Translations under genes and position numbers: made by a program
Shown here: positions 33,478-46,384 of the stretch, piece by piece
Layout: every line of letters begins with the position of its first letter
Position numbering within the stretch: position 1 is the stretch's first letter
Notes under the pieces: model-generated
The model's database searches: none
The model's input: the letters and a program-made list of their open reading frames with translations, nothing else
What the model was told of the DNA's origin: nothing
Source: Brachionus manjavacas
Lineage: Eukaryota > Rotifera > Eurotatoria > Ploima > Brachionidae
DNA: 64,000 nucleotides
Assembly (NCBI GenBank): GCA_019054805.1
Contig: JAHQIY010000008.1
Coordinates: 853,501 to 917,500 of the forward strand
Reading direction: 5' to 3'

Positions 33478-35220
33478 ATTGATAAAATTTTCGATCCTGT
33501 TATTTGAAAACTTGGCCTTATTTATATTGTTGGTATAATCAATTAGTAAAATTAAGATATACGCTGCAAAAAATCTAAAGCCTTAAAATAAATAAATTTA
33601 ATTAGAAAAATTGAATTAAAAATCTAATATCTAAAAAGTATTGCCATCGGATTCATAAGACACCTTTATTCCTAATTAATATTTGTTCAACCATGAGCAA
33701 ATTAAATAATTCAATTTGATCCGATAGCAGTAGGTGGTTGTTGTCGAAAAGTCAAAAATTATAAAAGATTTAAATCAAAAATTGTTGTGAAAAATTTTAA
33801 ATTTTGAATAATAATTTAATCTTTTTATATAAAAAAATAATAATTGATTTGATTGCAATAAGGCGCTTTATTATGCCAATAATTGTTTTAGTTGGATATG
33901 AACTATATAATATTTTTATTAGAAATATTACATTAATTGATCAGCTATTTAAAATAAAATAACTTTTTTTTTTTTTAAATGAATTTTTAATTGAATTTTT
34001 TAGAACAATTGATCAACCTAGGAGCTTGAAAAAAAATTTCTTTAACTAAGTTAAATTTAGACTGTCGTAAATTAAATAAAAACTAACAAAAATTTTTTGA
34101 AGATAGTTTAAAATAATCTTGTTTTTTAGAAATTTAATTATAAATTTAAATTTAAATATTTTTGCTTTTAACAGATGAATTTAAACCAAAATTTACTTTT
34201 TTCTAAAAATTTCACGTAAAAATGTCCATATTTGTTCTGCTTTTTATTTAAAGAAAAATTTTAAAAATTAAAATTGTCTTGCAAAAAATAAATTTTATAA
34301 ATTACAAATTTTTATTTTCCTGAAGACATTAATTTTAATTATTAGTTTTAAATTAAACTAATAGTTCTCTAAACCTCGGCATTTTGAAGTTTTTGATCAA
34401 TTTTTGATGCTCAAAATAATCAAATAAAATTTAAACTATGAAATAAATTATTTCTTAATAGAAAAAATTTTTTTGCAGAATTTTGAAAGATTTATCTTTT
34501 TATTTAACAAAGTATGTTAAATAAAAATCTTCGTATTGAAAAACGAATATATAAAGTGATTAATTTTTATATTTATAAATCGTATTTTAATTAAAAAAGG
34601 CTTTCGCTTATAATTTGACCACATGGCCACGTAATATGTGACCAGAAATGAAAAAAAGTAAATATAAAAGCATAGGTCAAATTTTTTCTTTGTCACTAAA
34701 ATTTTTTTTGGTAAGCGAATCTTGTCTTAAAAAATCTTTATTTTAATAATATTATAAATTTTAAATCCAGTTCCTTGTCCTGTTTGTGATCTGTTTCTGG
34801 TCGACTAACGAAAAATCAAAGAGGAATTAATGGTTACATAAATAAAAAATCATTATTTTATTTTTTTTATTTATTGGTCACTTAGATTTTTTCGCAAGTC
34901 GACATAATTCTTCTGGTCAAATAACAGGCGAGACCCAAAAAAAGTAAGTAGATACAAAAGTAATTTTTTTTTGCATTCAATCAAAAAATGTCTTATTTGT
35001 GCTTCAGCATCGAAGTCTTAAAATAAATTATGAAAAATTTTTTTTTAATTTTTAAAAAATAAAAATTTAAATTTAATATTCAACGTGATTTTCAGAACGT
35101 TTTCTTTTGACATCATATTCCAACAAATTCCCATCGAATTTTATTCCAACTTAAAATATGAAGTTTGCTGACTTAATATCCCGACTTGAAATAGTAAAAC
35201 TCTACCAAACCTTAACAAAG
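33478..35220. other. AT-rich intergenic DNA with a zinc-finger-like scrap
   Basis: At about 34770-34850 (plus) the frames read PCPVCDLF then, shifted, GRLTKNQRGINGYINKK. This resembles the CPxC...RGLxxH fingers at the N-terminus of some site-specific LINEs. Otherwise low-complexity. The first exon of NVL should lie near the right end (an ATG at 35158 is one option) but could not be fixed. Confidence 0.35.
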
Positions 35221-38200
35221 AGCTTTAATATTCTCTATTAAGTATCTAAAAGAAAATCCAGTCAGGCTAAATAGCGACATCACATTAATTTCTGACGAAT
35301 TTCACCAAAAATTCAGGTAAAACACCTTCTTTATTTGTTCAATATATTTTAATATCTTAAAAGTGAATATAAACGCATTAAAAAGAACGTTTTCAAGCGT
35401 CAAGTTGAAAAGGCCTACTCTATTTTGGCAAACAATGACACTTTCATCAAAGAAATAGAAACTAAAATTGAAAAGTAATTAGAAAAAATTAAAATTTTAA
35501 GAAAAAAATTTAATTATTAAATTTAAAATTTATTCGAAAAAATTTTATTTTTATTTTTATGGAGACTTCAAGATGAAGAATCAGATGTTGATGTAGATAG
35601 CGACTCGATTGACGAGCAAGCCTTGGGAATAGCCATTAGGGGTGACTCCGGCAATGATATAAACAACATGATCACAGACATGTACAAAGCAAAAAACTCA
35701 TCTTACACTCTAAATAATGATGAAAATTTGAGCGAAAGTTTTAAGAAAAAAAGTAATCTAAAAACTACTAATTTGGATGTGCCAGACGAGCCTGATGCTA
35801 AATTAGCTACAAAACGAGTGCATTTTAATGATTTTAGGCAAGAAAAGACCATCGATCTACCAGTTTCCAATAATGACAATAAAAAAATAAAGTTAAATGA
35901 AAATTCAGATCCTAAGTCTCAGGAGCAGTCTCAGTCAAGGCGGTCAGCTCAAAAAAAAACCAGTGGAACAACAGGTGCTGCCAAAGATCTCGTAAAATCT
36001 AAAATCAATTTCGAGTCTTTTGCTTGTGATCAAGAATTAAAAGAAAATATTTTCAGAAGAATCTATTATATTCTTTCTCCGGAGCAATTTTTGACAAATG
36101 GTAAGATCCCCCCGCGTGGCTTCTTACTTCACGGTCCGCCCGGATGCGGAAAGACCCAGCTTGTCTATGCAATCGCAGGAGTATTTTTTAAATTAAAAAA
36201 AAGAAAAAATTACAAAAATTTATTCAAAAATAAAGGAGCTTGATTTGCCACTGTTGAAGGTGACATCAACCGAGCTAATATCAGGGGTATCCGGGGAATC
36301 TGAAGAAAATATCAGAGCTGTGTTTGACAAAGCAATTTCAAATGCACCATGTGTTCTTTTCATTGATGAAATAGAGGCCATATCTCAAAGGAGAGAGACG
36401 GCTTCCAAAAATATGGAACATCGGATAGTGACTCAATTGTTGTCTTGCTTTGATGATTTGGCAGTAAAGGCATATGTGCCTTTGGTAGTGATTGGAGCGA
36501 CGAATCAAGCAGACTCGTTGGACATTGGCTTAAGAAGAGCTGGCCGATTTGATCAAGAGATTCCCATCGGAATACCTGATGACAAACAGCGAAAGAGAAT
36601 TTTGGAAATACTGTGCCGCAAGATTCAACAGCATGCTGATATAGACATGGACAAAATAGTTCTGAACACGCCTGGGTATGTTGGTGCGGACATAAATGCG
36701 CTGATCGATGAAGCGCTCATTTCTGCTCTGGATCGGCGATTGATGGAACGCATTGAAAATGAAAATTCAGAGAAAAATTCCCAAAATTTGATTGTTTTTA
36801 GCTGTTGGTTTGACAATTTTGGTTTTTATTTTTTCAACTTTATTTTGGTTTTTAAGTGATAGATTGGATTAAGAATAAATTAAATGATTTAAAGTCCGAA
36901 TCGGCTCAAAGCGAGCAAAATAATCTTGATTTGGTTGAAGTTAATCAAACTGACTTTGAAGTATTGGGAATTTTTACATAATCTTGGTTCTTGAGGCTTG
37001 GAAAAAAATGAATTTTTTATTTAGAATGCCATAAAAAGAGTTCAACCTTCGAGCAAGCGAGAAGGTTTTGCAACTGTTCCAGATGTGTCTTGGGATGACA
37101 TTGGAGCCCTGCAGAATGTTCGCGAAGAATTAAAAACTGCTATTTTGGTAAATAATTTTTATCTATTTAAGTATTACTATTATTAAATAAATAATCAGGG
37201 ATAAAAAGAAAACATTCTAACAAAAAACAAAAAAATTATATTTTTTATTGAGCAAAATAATTAATTTTATTGTTTAAAATTCAAAATTATTTTTGAAGTT
37301 AGATTTTTTCAACCGTTTTTGTTTTAAAATTTGCCAATTTAATGAAAAAAAATAAAATTCTGTTGTTAAAGTCACGACTTGTAATAGATTTATTTTTTTT
37401 ATAAAATTAATATTTTATTTTGACCTTTTGACAAATGGGCAATACTGTCTTTTAGAAAATTATTCTGTTATCTGCATTTTTCCTTCTCACTATTAAACCT
37501 CTTCGAATATTTCGATTATTCAATTTTTTGAATTAAATTGAGTAGTAATTTTTTTAAAAGATAAAAATTTTATTAAGAGAAATATTATCACATTTTTAAA
37601 AGCATAACTAACCCATACCTAAACCCAACTCTAATCCCTAAGCGAGACTGCGCGCCTCGCGCTCCCGATTAAGAGAAATTTAAATAAAATAATTTACTTA
37701 GGTTTAGAAATAAATATTAAATAGTAATTTTTAGGTTTAGAGTAAAATATTTTTTTTTATTTTTTTAAATCGAATAATTGAAATATTCGAATACGGGTAT
37801 GTAGATTTAATGAACGAAAAATCGAAAATTTCGAAAGTATTTCATAGGGAAAATTTCGAACAGAATAATTTCGAAATTATTATTTCATTTCAAAATAAAG
37901 GTTATTCGAATTGTCCATGTATGGACCTTTTTAAGTCTGTATAAAAAAAATCATCAAGTTCTGTAAAAGCTGTTTAAATTTTGAAAATTTTAGACTTAAA
38001 TATTAAACAAATCTTTAGTACAATTGTTTTTGTAAAATTATTTTAAATTTGTACACCTAGGACACTAGGCAAATATTCTTTTTTTTGAACATATATGAAT
38101 CGTACTTTTATTTTACTATATAAACTTGAGTTTAAAGCATCAATTTATATCCAAAAATTTTATCAAAAATCAAATTAAGTAAAAAAATTTTATCGTAAAA

Positions 38201-41084
38201 CAAAAAATTAAAATTTTCTGGTCCATTACGGATTAAAGAATATTTTTCAATTATTCTATGGTATATAACACAGCTAACAGATCCTTTGTAACTTTGTACT
38301 AGTTTAATCTTTGAATCTAAATGAGCAAAAATTAAAAATTGTAAATTTTTGAAATAAAAATATCAAAAATCGCGCCTTCTCAGTCAAAAATCGTATTTTC
38401 TCCATAGAGATACAAACCTTCAGTAACCCATAAGTTTTCCGCTTTCTCCCAATTATTCGCTTCTATGCAGTCGAAAATATTCTTCAGTAATAAGTAAACT
38501 TTGTTTGTAGAACCTAATTGATTTAATTCAACCAACTTAATATTGATTTCGATGTTAACCTTATTGAAAACAGAAAGTAAAAATTTTACTATTCAGAAAA
38601 TTTTCCATTGCAATAAACTAAAATATGAAGAAAAGGAGTGTACAAGGTGTACTTTTAGTTTTTTTACAGAAAAATAATCGTACTGTTAAGTTTAATTTAA
38701 ATAAAAAAAAATTTATCAGTTTCTTCGAATAAAAATTTATATTCAGAATATACTTTAATAAATTACTACTTACCATTTTTTCTTTGCTAATAGATATTCA
38801 AATTTATGAAGATTCTAGCATTCTAGCATCCCCTGCTCCAGTTTTGTTGAATTCAGTACAAAATGAAAAAAAGAACAGAAAAAGATGTAAAAAAATTGAA
38901 TAAGTATTTTTCTAAAGGTTTAAACTTAGTTCTGTAAATGAAACAAATATCAAGGTCTGCTAAATTTGCAGAGTTTAGCAGAAATTTAATTTAAATATAA
39001 TCGAGCGTAGTGCATTTTGCAGAATTTTGCACATCATTAGCAGACCTTTACAATTGATGCAACTTTATTTGCTTCCTTCGACCTAAACAGCAAACATTTT
39101 TAAAGCTTTCTTTACTCAAACAATAAAAGTAGAAAAAAAATACTCAAATATTTTTTTTTTCACTTAAGAACCTGGGTCTTAAAATTTTTTTTTTTACCAA
39201 ATGGATTAATATATGGTTTAATTTTTTGTGTTTGAATTACAAAATGAAATGTTGAAATAACATTGAAAAAGCGCGATGTTTCAAATATTTTTTTCAGTTT
39301 CAAAAAAAAAAATAATTTTAATTTAAAATTCCAAACATGAAAAACTTGGTGTCTTTTTATGAATTTTGACTTTAGGTTTGTGAAATGATGATCCTTAAGA
39401 TAATATTTGTAGTTTAAAAAACTATCTACGCTCTGTTTTCCATTTTTTATCAATTGAGTATTTGCTAAAAAGCACCAAACGAAAGTAAATTTATTTTATC
39501 CAATTAATTATAATTTTAATTTTGTCTGTAACAGATTTGCATTGAATGGATCAGACCAAGATCACGCAATTCTAAAATAGTTTAAAATTTTCCTCAATTT
39601 CCATTTTGATTAAATTATTCAAATTGAGCTATTAGTTTAAAATATTCAATCATTTATTTTTTTTGTTAGAAATTTTTAACCAATTTTAAATATAATAATA
39701 ATAAAAATTGTCCCTTTTCAACCTAGTGGATAGTGGGGAGGCGCTCATCTCCTTTTCTAGTACCTTTTTGAGCAACGGCTTCGATCTGACACAGAGTAAT
39801 TAATTTTTTACTTAATTCAGTCTCATAAAATTATTTTTAAGTGATTATTTTTTAATTTTTGTGATCAGATTTTGATCAAAAATTATGTGATAATCAAAAA
39901 TGTGATAAAAAAAAACATTTATTTTCACCAACCCAGCATGATTTGACTGATCACAGATTAAGTGAAAATTGGATCACAAACTGGACATGACCCTTAATTT
40001 CAATAATTTATAATATTTTCATAACTGGTCTAAAAAAATAATTAAAATAAAACTAGGGCTAAAGTATATGCTTAGAATATACAAAATAAATACACTTTAA
40101 ATGCTTTGATTTATTATTCTTCGAGTATCCTAGAATACATTAAGCTCCTAAAATGCTTAATTTTTACAAAGAATACTAAAAATATATTCTTTAGGCGAAT
40201 AGTAAAAAATAAAAAAAAATTTTCAAAATAAAATTAAAATTAAAAGAAATTAATTTATTTTTAAAAATTTTTTTTTCTTATTTCTAGAACTAATTTGATA
40301 ATTTAAGGCTCCGGTAAAATACGCCCACCAGTGCGAAATATTCAATTTCACCAAGCCACCAGGCATTTTGATGGTAGGTCCACCTGGCTGCGGTAAAACA
40401 CTTTTGGCCAAAGCGATTGCAAGAGAGTCCGGCGTAAATTTCATATCAGTCAAAGGACCCGAATTGCTGAACATGTATGTGGGCGAAAGTGAGCGAGCAG
40501 TGAGATCATTGTTTCAGAGAGCAAGAAATTCCAAGCCATGTGTGATTTTTTTTGACGAAATCGATGCCATATGCGTCAAAAGATCTGACTCTTCGTCTGA
40601 CAGCGGAGCAACGACCCGAGTTGTAAATCAAATGTTGACTGAAATGGACGGCTTGGAAAGCCGAAAAGGTGTGTTTCTGATGGCAGCCTCCAATCGCCCC
40701 GACATTGTTGATCCAGCAATTTTGCGTCCCGGACGTTTGGATAAAATAATCTATGTCGGTCTGCCCACTTTAGAGGACCGCCTTGAAATACTCAAAACCA
40801 TCACCAAAAATGGAACTAAACCCAGAATTGATGCGGACGTAAACTTTCAATTCATAGCTGAAGACCCTCGCTGTCAGACCTTTACTGGTGCCGATCTGTC
40901 GGCTCTGATTCGCGAGGCATCTGAATTCGCGCTCAAGGAATTCATCAAAAATCCGATTGCAGAAAACGAAGTGGTCAAGCTGAAACACTTCGAGATGGCA
41001 TTCAACAAAATTAAGCCTTCAGTATCCCACAAAGACTGTGAAAGATATGAAAAAATGAAATCCATGTGCATCAATCTGCCCTAG
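35221..41084 (+). CDS. NVL: Nuclear VCP-like AAA ATPase (ribosome biogenesis)
   Basis: Exons seen: about 35221-35316, 35364-35474, 35565-36180, 36236-36821, 36863-36960, 37025-37147 and 40308-41084, all with GT-AG introns and agreeing phases. The start codon is not resolved. NVL is a nucleolar/nuclear hexameric AAA ATPase that works in 60S subunit maturation and on the nuclear exosome. The N-terminal part ([20 protein letters not shown]) matches the NVL nucleolin-binding region. An acidic/basic linker follows, then D1 with Walker [10 protein letters not shown] (about 36133), Walker [11 protein letters not shown] (about 36350) and RRAGRF. D2 has [14 protein letters not shown] (about 40376), [10 protein letters not shown] (about 40542) and RPGRLDK. 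The boundary at 36822 is the least certain. The predicted length, about 800 residues, fits the family. Confidence 0.93.
39160..39490 (-). repeat. R1 family repeat copy inside the NVL intron
   Basis: Reverse match to the 3620 copy, very close to the 16555 copy. It lacks the GAACAAG end, stopping at about 39490. Confidence 0.7.
39716..39800 (-). repeat. SINE fragment (3' part)
   Basis: About 85 bp nearly identical to 46387-46475, including GAGGCGCTCATCTCCTTTTC. On the minus strand it runs from CTGTGTCAGATCG to GGGACAATTTTTATTATTAT, so it ends in a short ATT microsatellite. It is 5'-truncated, as expected for a retroposed copy. Confidence 0.65.
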
Positions 41085-42640
41085 AGCTAAAATAAAAAAT
41101 TTATAAAGCAACTTTTTTGTTTTTATCTTCAAGTGCCTTCATTTAATAATTGAAATAGAAAAATACTAAAAAAATCTATCATTCGATTATTTGAAAAGAC
41201 ATTTTTTAATATTTTGAAAAATAAAAAATTAATCTTAATGGAGAAAATTAAGGATTGTCTAGTCATAAACTTTTATTAATTAAAGAAAATTAACACTAAA
41301 ATTGACCATAGTTTGACTTCGACTTAGCGAAAGAGATCGGTAGCAACTTTTTGTTTTATCAAATTTCTGACAAGACGTGGTCCGGAACACAACTCCGGTT
41401 CAGGGAATCGTGTTAATTAAATTAAAAGAAAAATTATATGAATTAAATGGAATAAATAACAATATCGATATTTTTAAACAAAAACACCGCTTTTTTAATA
41501 AAAATTCATCTAAAATAGAAGCGGGTTCAACACGTTGGGGTCTGAGGCAGAGCCCCGGTTTAGGGTTTCGGGTGAGCAGAAGCTTGGGGTCTTTTTAAAT
41601 AAGTTAGTCTTTATTTTTCTTTACTTTTCCAAAACAAATATTAAAATTACTTCTTTAGATTAATGTAAAATAGTATAAATGAACATTTTGAGAATATTTC
41701 TAAAAAATTAAAAGGGAATTAATTCAGCAAAAATATAAAGGGAATTATTTCTAAAAAATTATTTCAGCACAATTCGATTTCTTCTAAGCACAAAAAATTA
41801 TATTTAAAACAAAGCTTTTAACACAAAGAAATTGTGTGTTGAAAATAAATCTTAAAGGAAATTTTTTTTCAACACAAAATTTTAATAATATTTTAATTTA
41901 AAAAAAAATATATTTTCTAAGTCTTCTTAAAAATCTAATTGTTTAACACGAATAAAATTTTTATAGTAAATTGAATTCGTTCTAGTATTTGGGCCAGTTT
42001 TAAAATTTATTTCACGATTAGAATTTGAAAATTTATCAGAGTCGGTGTATTTAGTCGCGGTTGTTTTTGAAGAATTAGTCTTAAACGAATAAGACATTTC
42101 TAACACTGATTCAGATTCATTATTTGCAGACTTGTATATAAGTCACAGTTTTAAGTCACAAAAATTTAAGTCAAAGTCATAACTTGACTTAAAAAAAAAA
42201 TTTAAGTCATTGACTTGACTTGACTTAAGACTTGTGACTTAAAAACAAGTCTGATTATATGATGAAATAGAGTTTTTAGGACTAGAGTTAGTGCTTGAGG
42301 ATTTCTGACTGGAACTATGGCTTAAGGATTTGTGACTGGAATTAGTTGTTGAAACTGAGATTTGGACTAGATATTTTTTAGTGGAATTTGGACTAGGTAT
42401 TTTGTACTTGGATTTGGACTATAGTCTTTTTTTTTGCTGTTGATGGCAAAGGATCAGCATCCTCTAATGAGTTGTCAGCAATCATTGCGATCTTTTTATT
42501 ACGCTTTTTTTTTTGGTTTATTTTGGGCTAAGTAAACAATTTGTTTATTATTTCTTAAATTCATTTCAAATTTATTTTTTAAATTTTAAAGCTAATTAAA
42601 AAGCATTTTTGTGTTTAATATTTTTTTTCAAAATAATTTT
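41085..42640. other. Intergenic DNA with GC-richer patches and AAGTC repeats
   Basis: 41370-41600 has two unusually GC-rich patches (GTGGTCCGGAACACAACTCC; GGGTCTGAGGCAGAGCCCCG). 42140-42250 is a run of AAGTCA/TTGACTT motifs. On the minus strand 42500-42250 stays open for a Ser-rich stretch with one frame change (KRNKKIAMIADNSLEDADPL at its start), perhaps an old coding remnant. None is firm enough to call a gene. Confidence 0.35.
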
Positions 42641-42900
42641 CTGTGTTGAAAAGGAGCCCGTCAAAATAAACGGGCTAAGGTGCGTCCGCCAAAATTGGAA
42701 CGGTTAATACGATCACGTTCACGGTTTAGGAAAATTTTGGCCCGTTTACTGTCCGCTTGCACGGACACCAAAACTATTAATTATGTGACTCTGAAGTCAC
42801 CTAATCACGTAACTCCGCCACGATGCTGTTTTGGTGACTTCATGGAGTCAATTAATATGAAACTCAGGAGATTAATAAAAGAGTCACTTAATTTTTAAGT
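42640..42900. repeat. GC-richer segment with a stem-loop
   Basis: TGAAGTCACC at about 42790 and GGTGACTTCA at about 42833 are perfect complements. The stem is extended outward by GACTC and GAGTC, with about 30 bases in the loop. The segment stands out in base composition, and a 72-codon open frame across it is not recognised. Confidence 0.35.
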
Positions 42901-42909
42901 TTAGTTAAA

Positions 42910-43290
42910 AAAATTTTCATAAAAAACTTGACAAATGGGTCGTGGCCTTCTTGACAAGTAGAAAACAAAGAGTTGTTCTTGGGAATATATGCTCATCTTG
43001 GAGGAAAGTTGCGTCCCACAGGGTTCTGTATTCGGGACACTATTATTTGTAATCTTTATTAATGATTTGCCTAATAGAGTAAAAAATGTCTGTAAATTGT
43101 TAGCTGATGATACAAAGGTTGCAAGTTTTGTTGAAGATTTTGAAGCTACCGTTAACTTACAAAAAGATATATATACAATGTATGAATGGTCGAATGAGTG
43201 GCTGATGAAATTTAATGACAAAAATTCGTTGTTATTCATTATGGTCCAAACAATCAAAATATGATTATAAAGTTCAAGAAATTCAAAACT
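42910..43290 (+). mobile_element. LINE reverse-transcriptase fragment
   Basis: Reads WVVAFLTSRKQRVVLGNI, then GSVFGTLLFVIFINDLPNRV, then LLADDTKV at about 43099 with the ADD box intact, and YEWSNEWLMKFN. One frame change lies before 42989. It is truncated on both sides. Confidence 0.85.
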
Positions 43291-43504
43291 TTAGTGCTAT
43301 CTGAATTTCACATTATTGACTCAAAATTCGTAATCTACGCCCTCAAAAACCCCAAAAAAAAATTTTTTACACCCAGGGTTCCAACTCCAAGGTTAACAAA
43401 TTTATCTATTATATTTTATTGATATTTTTTTTCTAAATTTTACTAAAAACTTATCTAAGTATAAAAAAAATTTAGTTAAAAATCCCTAAAAAATCAAAAT
43501 GTAA

Positions 43505-43855
43505 TCAATCTCGTGTTAGTAACCTTGGAGTTTTCGGCCAAAAAAAATTAATTGAAGAGGAAGAATATGAAGATGATCATATGGAAATAGACGTTGAACC
43601 CGATATAAATAATAATTACCATGATTTTTTTACTTCATCCGAATCTGAAGAATCCTATAAAAGGTCTTTGGTGTTATTTAAAACAGCATATTAGAGCAAA
43701 AAGCCGAAGCAAAAGAAAAGTATTTGGGTTCTGAGCTTTCAAAAAAATTAATCGACGATTTTGGTGGTGTTTAGAAGGTTACAATAGTGGTGCGACATAC
43801 GGTCAAGTCCTAAAAGCATATTTTTCAGAAAAATCGAATAAAAACAGTAGTTAAG
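43505..43855 (+). pseudogene. Broken coding remnant of unknown origin
   Basis: Consecutive plus-strand frames read VSNLGVFGQKKLIEEEEYED onward with an acidic run, then EKYLGSELSKKLIDDFGG, then after a frame change LEGYNSGATYGQVLKAYFSE to a stop. The codon-like character is better than in flanking DNA, but two frame breaks make it non-functional as read. No family is recognised. Confidence 0.35.
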
Positions 43856-44239
43856 CACCTAAAAATATCGAATTACTTAGTTTAATCTAAAAATTTTAAT
43901 TAAATAATTCAAATTTGACAAATTTGTTAAAAATCACATGATTTGAAGACATTTTTTAAGAAAAATAAATTAATAAAATAAAAAAATAAAACCATAGAAT
44001 TGTTCAGAATTTTGTTTAGATTTAAAAAAAAAAAAATTCGGATCATAATTAATCCCTAGGAGGAGATACGATTAAAACCAGAAAAAACACTTTTTTTTTC
44101 TTTTTTTAGCCAACAAAAACCGCCACACCCTTTTTTTTCTAAATCAAATCAGCATGTAGAGAATTTTATGCTCTTTCAGGATATATATACTTTTTTAGTA
44201 TATTTTTAGTATACGCTTTCTTTTAAAATAATATTAATT

Positions 44240-44615
44240 TTCATAATTTGCTTAAAAAAAAATTGAATGAAATAATAAAAAATCCATTCTTTTCTTTTTT
44301 GTTGAATTTTTACCATTTTTTACCTTTTTTTTACAAAAATTTACCGAAATTTACGTCAATTTTTGTCACAAAATTCAATCAAATTTTTTTTTTTCATTTT
44401 TCAAAAATCCTTAAAAAAAATTTTTTTCATGAAAATCGGTTTTTTCGAGAAATATTGGAAATTTCTTTTTTCACTGAATTTTACAATAATTATCGGTATT
44501 ATACGAAAAATACCCTTTTTTAGATTACCATATTTTACCGTAAATATGGTAAAATATCGTGAATTTACCATAAAATTGGTGAATTCAAGGTATCGTAGCA
44601 GCACTGTACCTCCTA
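44240..44615. repeat. TTACCGTAAA-rich repeat ending in CGTAGCAGCACTGTA
   Basis: Many TTTACC, TTTACG and GGTAAA motifs (for example ACCGTAAATATGGTAAAATA), then TATCGTAGCAGCACTGTACC at about 44591-44610. The end is shared with 18705-18721. CAGTGCTGCTACG as a terminus would suit a hAT-type non-autonomous element; that is inference. Confidence 0.45.
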
Positions 44616-45689
44616 ATTGATGAATATTTTCCTTACCTTGTTTAATACTTGAAAACTTCAATTTCCTTCAGTTCTGAACAACTAATTATTAAAATTGTTA
44701 ATTTACCATGTATTCAAAAAAATATAACTAACGGAAACTTAGCTTTTTTTTTCTGAAGGAGCTTGGCTCGATCAGAATTTACTTAATAAATAAATAAATC
44801 AGCATCGTTATAACAAGACTCGACTGTATGCATAGTTGATTTCCATCACTATTAAATACCTTGTTATTAAATTTTTTCAAATAATGATATAATCGATGAA
44901 TTTTTTTTTATTATTTTTATGCAGAATTTTTTTTGCTTTTTATATAATTATTTTTATTTTTAATGAATTTAAATAAATGAAGCTTTAATCAGTCTCTTGA
45001 GGCATGGAAACTTTATTGACCTTGAAAGTATAAAATTTACTTCTCCTAAAAAGGAGGCGAATTTAATTGATAAATAAAAAAATAAAATAATCAACATTCA
45101 TGTTTATTGATCGTAAATATTCGTTCATTCTTAATCTAATTGTTTTCTAATTTTTTATTTTGAACAAAAAAAAGATATCAATTTGATTTTGATTTCTAAA
45201 TTAAAGTTATAAACTTTCGAATTTGAAATAATTTTTTTTATCATTTATTTCGCAGAATCGTCTACAAGCAGTAAAAAAAACTAAATCTTTTAGATTTTTA
45301 TTTATCTAATTATCCTGCTCTAATAAACTAATCACTTTTTGTTTTTTTTTCAGTCAAATCAGGGTAAAGCTATGCAAGTAGTACAAATAACTACTAAAAT
45401 CTAAATCTTAAATGATTAATTTTAAATGTTAAATGTCAATTAATATTAATCACTATGCTCATTTAAATCAATTTTGCACAATTCTTTAAAATTTTCAACA
45501 AAATAAAAATCTTAAATTTTTAATTAAATTTTTAAAAATAAAAAATTTTTCAAAATTTATTTTTGTGAAAATTTTAATGACAAAATTGCTCAACTTAAAA
45601 AAAATTCGAAAAATTTGAAAAAAAAGTTCGGTCCAGGTTTGAACCTTTTTCCAAAAAGAGAAGGAGAAGTAAATTTTTTACTTTCAAAA
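44616..45689. other. AT-rich DNA with a LINE-tail-like block
   Basis: About 44960-45005 (AATAAATGAAGCTTTAATCA, GTCTCTTGAGGCA) recurs inverted at 47838-47885. About 45035-45090 ends in ATAAATAAAAAAATAAAATAA like a LINE 3' tail. No gene. Confidence 0.4.
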
Positions 45690-45930
45690 ATATACAAATA
45701 AGGGATATGCAGCCTCGCTTGGGTATAAGTGTGGGTTAGTTACGCTTTTAAAAGTGTGATAATATTTCTCTCAATAAAAATTTTTTTAAAAGAAAAAATT
45801 ATAACTCAATTTAATTCAAGTAATTAAATAATTGAAATATTCGATAAGGTTTCGAAGGTAACAGTTTAATATTATAATAATCGAATAATCGAAATATTCG
45901 AAGAGGTTTAAGAGTAAGAGGTATACTATT
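45690..45930. repeat. Dispersed repeat, inverse of the block in the NVL intron
   Basis: GTGGGTTAGTTACGCTTTTA and GTGATAATATTTCTCTCAAT match the reverse complement of about 37560-37625. Both copies lie next to ATCGAAATATTCGAA-type palindromic motifs. Confidence 0.5.
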
Positions 45931-45934
45931 TTTG

Positions 45935-46150
45935 ACTCTGATTTGAGATCATAGAGACAAGAAATAAATAAATTCCAAACTAATGATATTTTGTTTTATC
46001 ATTAATATTTTCCTTTTAATAAAAATTAATTTTTTTTGTTGAATTTAGTGAGACATATTTTGTTTCATGTAGTTTCATCATCAAATTTTAAAAAGCTCAA
46101 TTTTGTCAATTTAAATAAATGAAAAAGAATTTTATTTTTGTAATTTTGGG
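45935..46150 (+). repeat. Direct repeat E, copy 1
   Basis: Near-identical to 47610-47780 over blocks such as TTCCAAACTAATGATATTTT and TTGTCAATTTAAATAAATGA, with one 30-40 bp indel. A diverged copy is at 32770-32875. Confidence 0.65.
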
Positions 46151-46384
46151 AAGGTTTGAACGAAATTTCACAATGCCAGCCTCTCTTTTAAATTTAGAAG
46201 AGAATCGTAATAAAAGAGATATTTGAAAGAAAAAGTAAGCATTCCTTCAAAAAATCGATCTTGAAATGAAAAAAGACCTTATTTTTCTAAAGCATTATTA
46301 ATTTCATTAAAACTTTTCACTTTAAGCTTTAAATTTAAAAGTTTTATGATACATATATAATAGCTTTTTGCTAATTTTTAGATA

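Larger units (their letters stand above)
37148..40307 (+). other. 3.16-kb NVL intron packed with repeats
   Basis: Other introns of the gene are 41-90 bp. This one holds a block at about 37480-37660 that is the inverse of 45690-45930, an R1 repeat (39160-39490) and a 3' SINE fragment (39716-39800), plus low-complexity DNA. No open frame inside is supported. Confidence 0.8.

Noticed and set aside
35158..35217. MKFADLISRLEIVKLYQTLT as the NVL N-terminus
   Set aside because: It lies just before the exon and opens with ATG, but no donor site joins it in phase without an implausibly short 27-base intron.
37600..37640. Interstitial telomere-like sequence (TAACCCATACCTAAACCC)
   Set aside because: Only loosely telomere-like and not a regular repeat; the same block recurs inverted at 45710 as part of a dispersed repeat.
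41377..41598. 73-aa open frame over the GC-richer patches
   Set aside because: No similarity to known proteins and half of it is low-complexity; base composition alone is not evidence of a gene.
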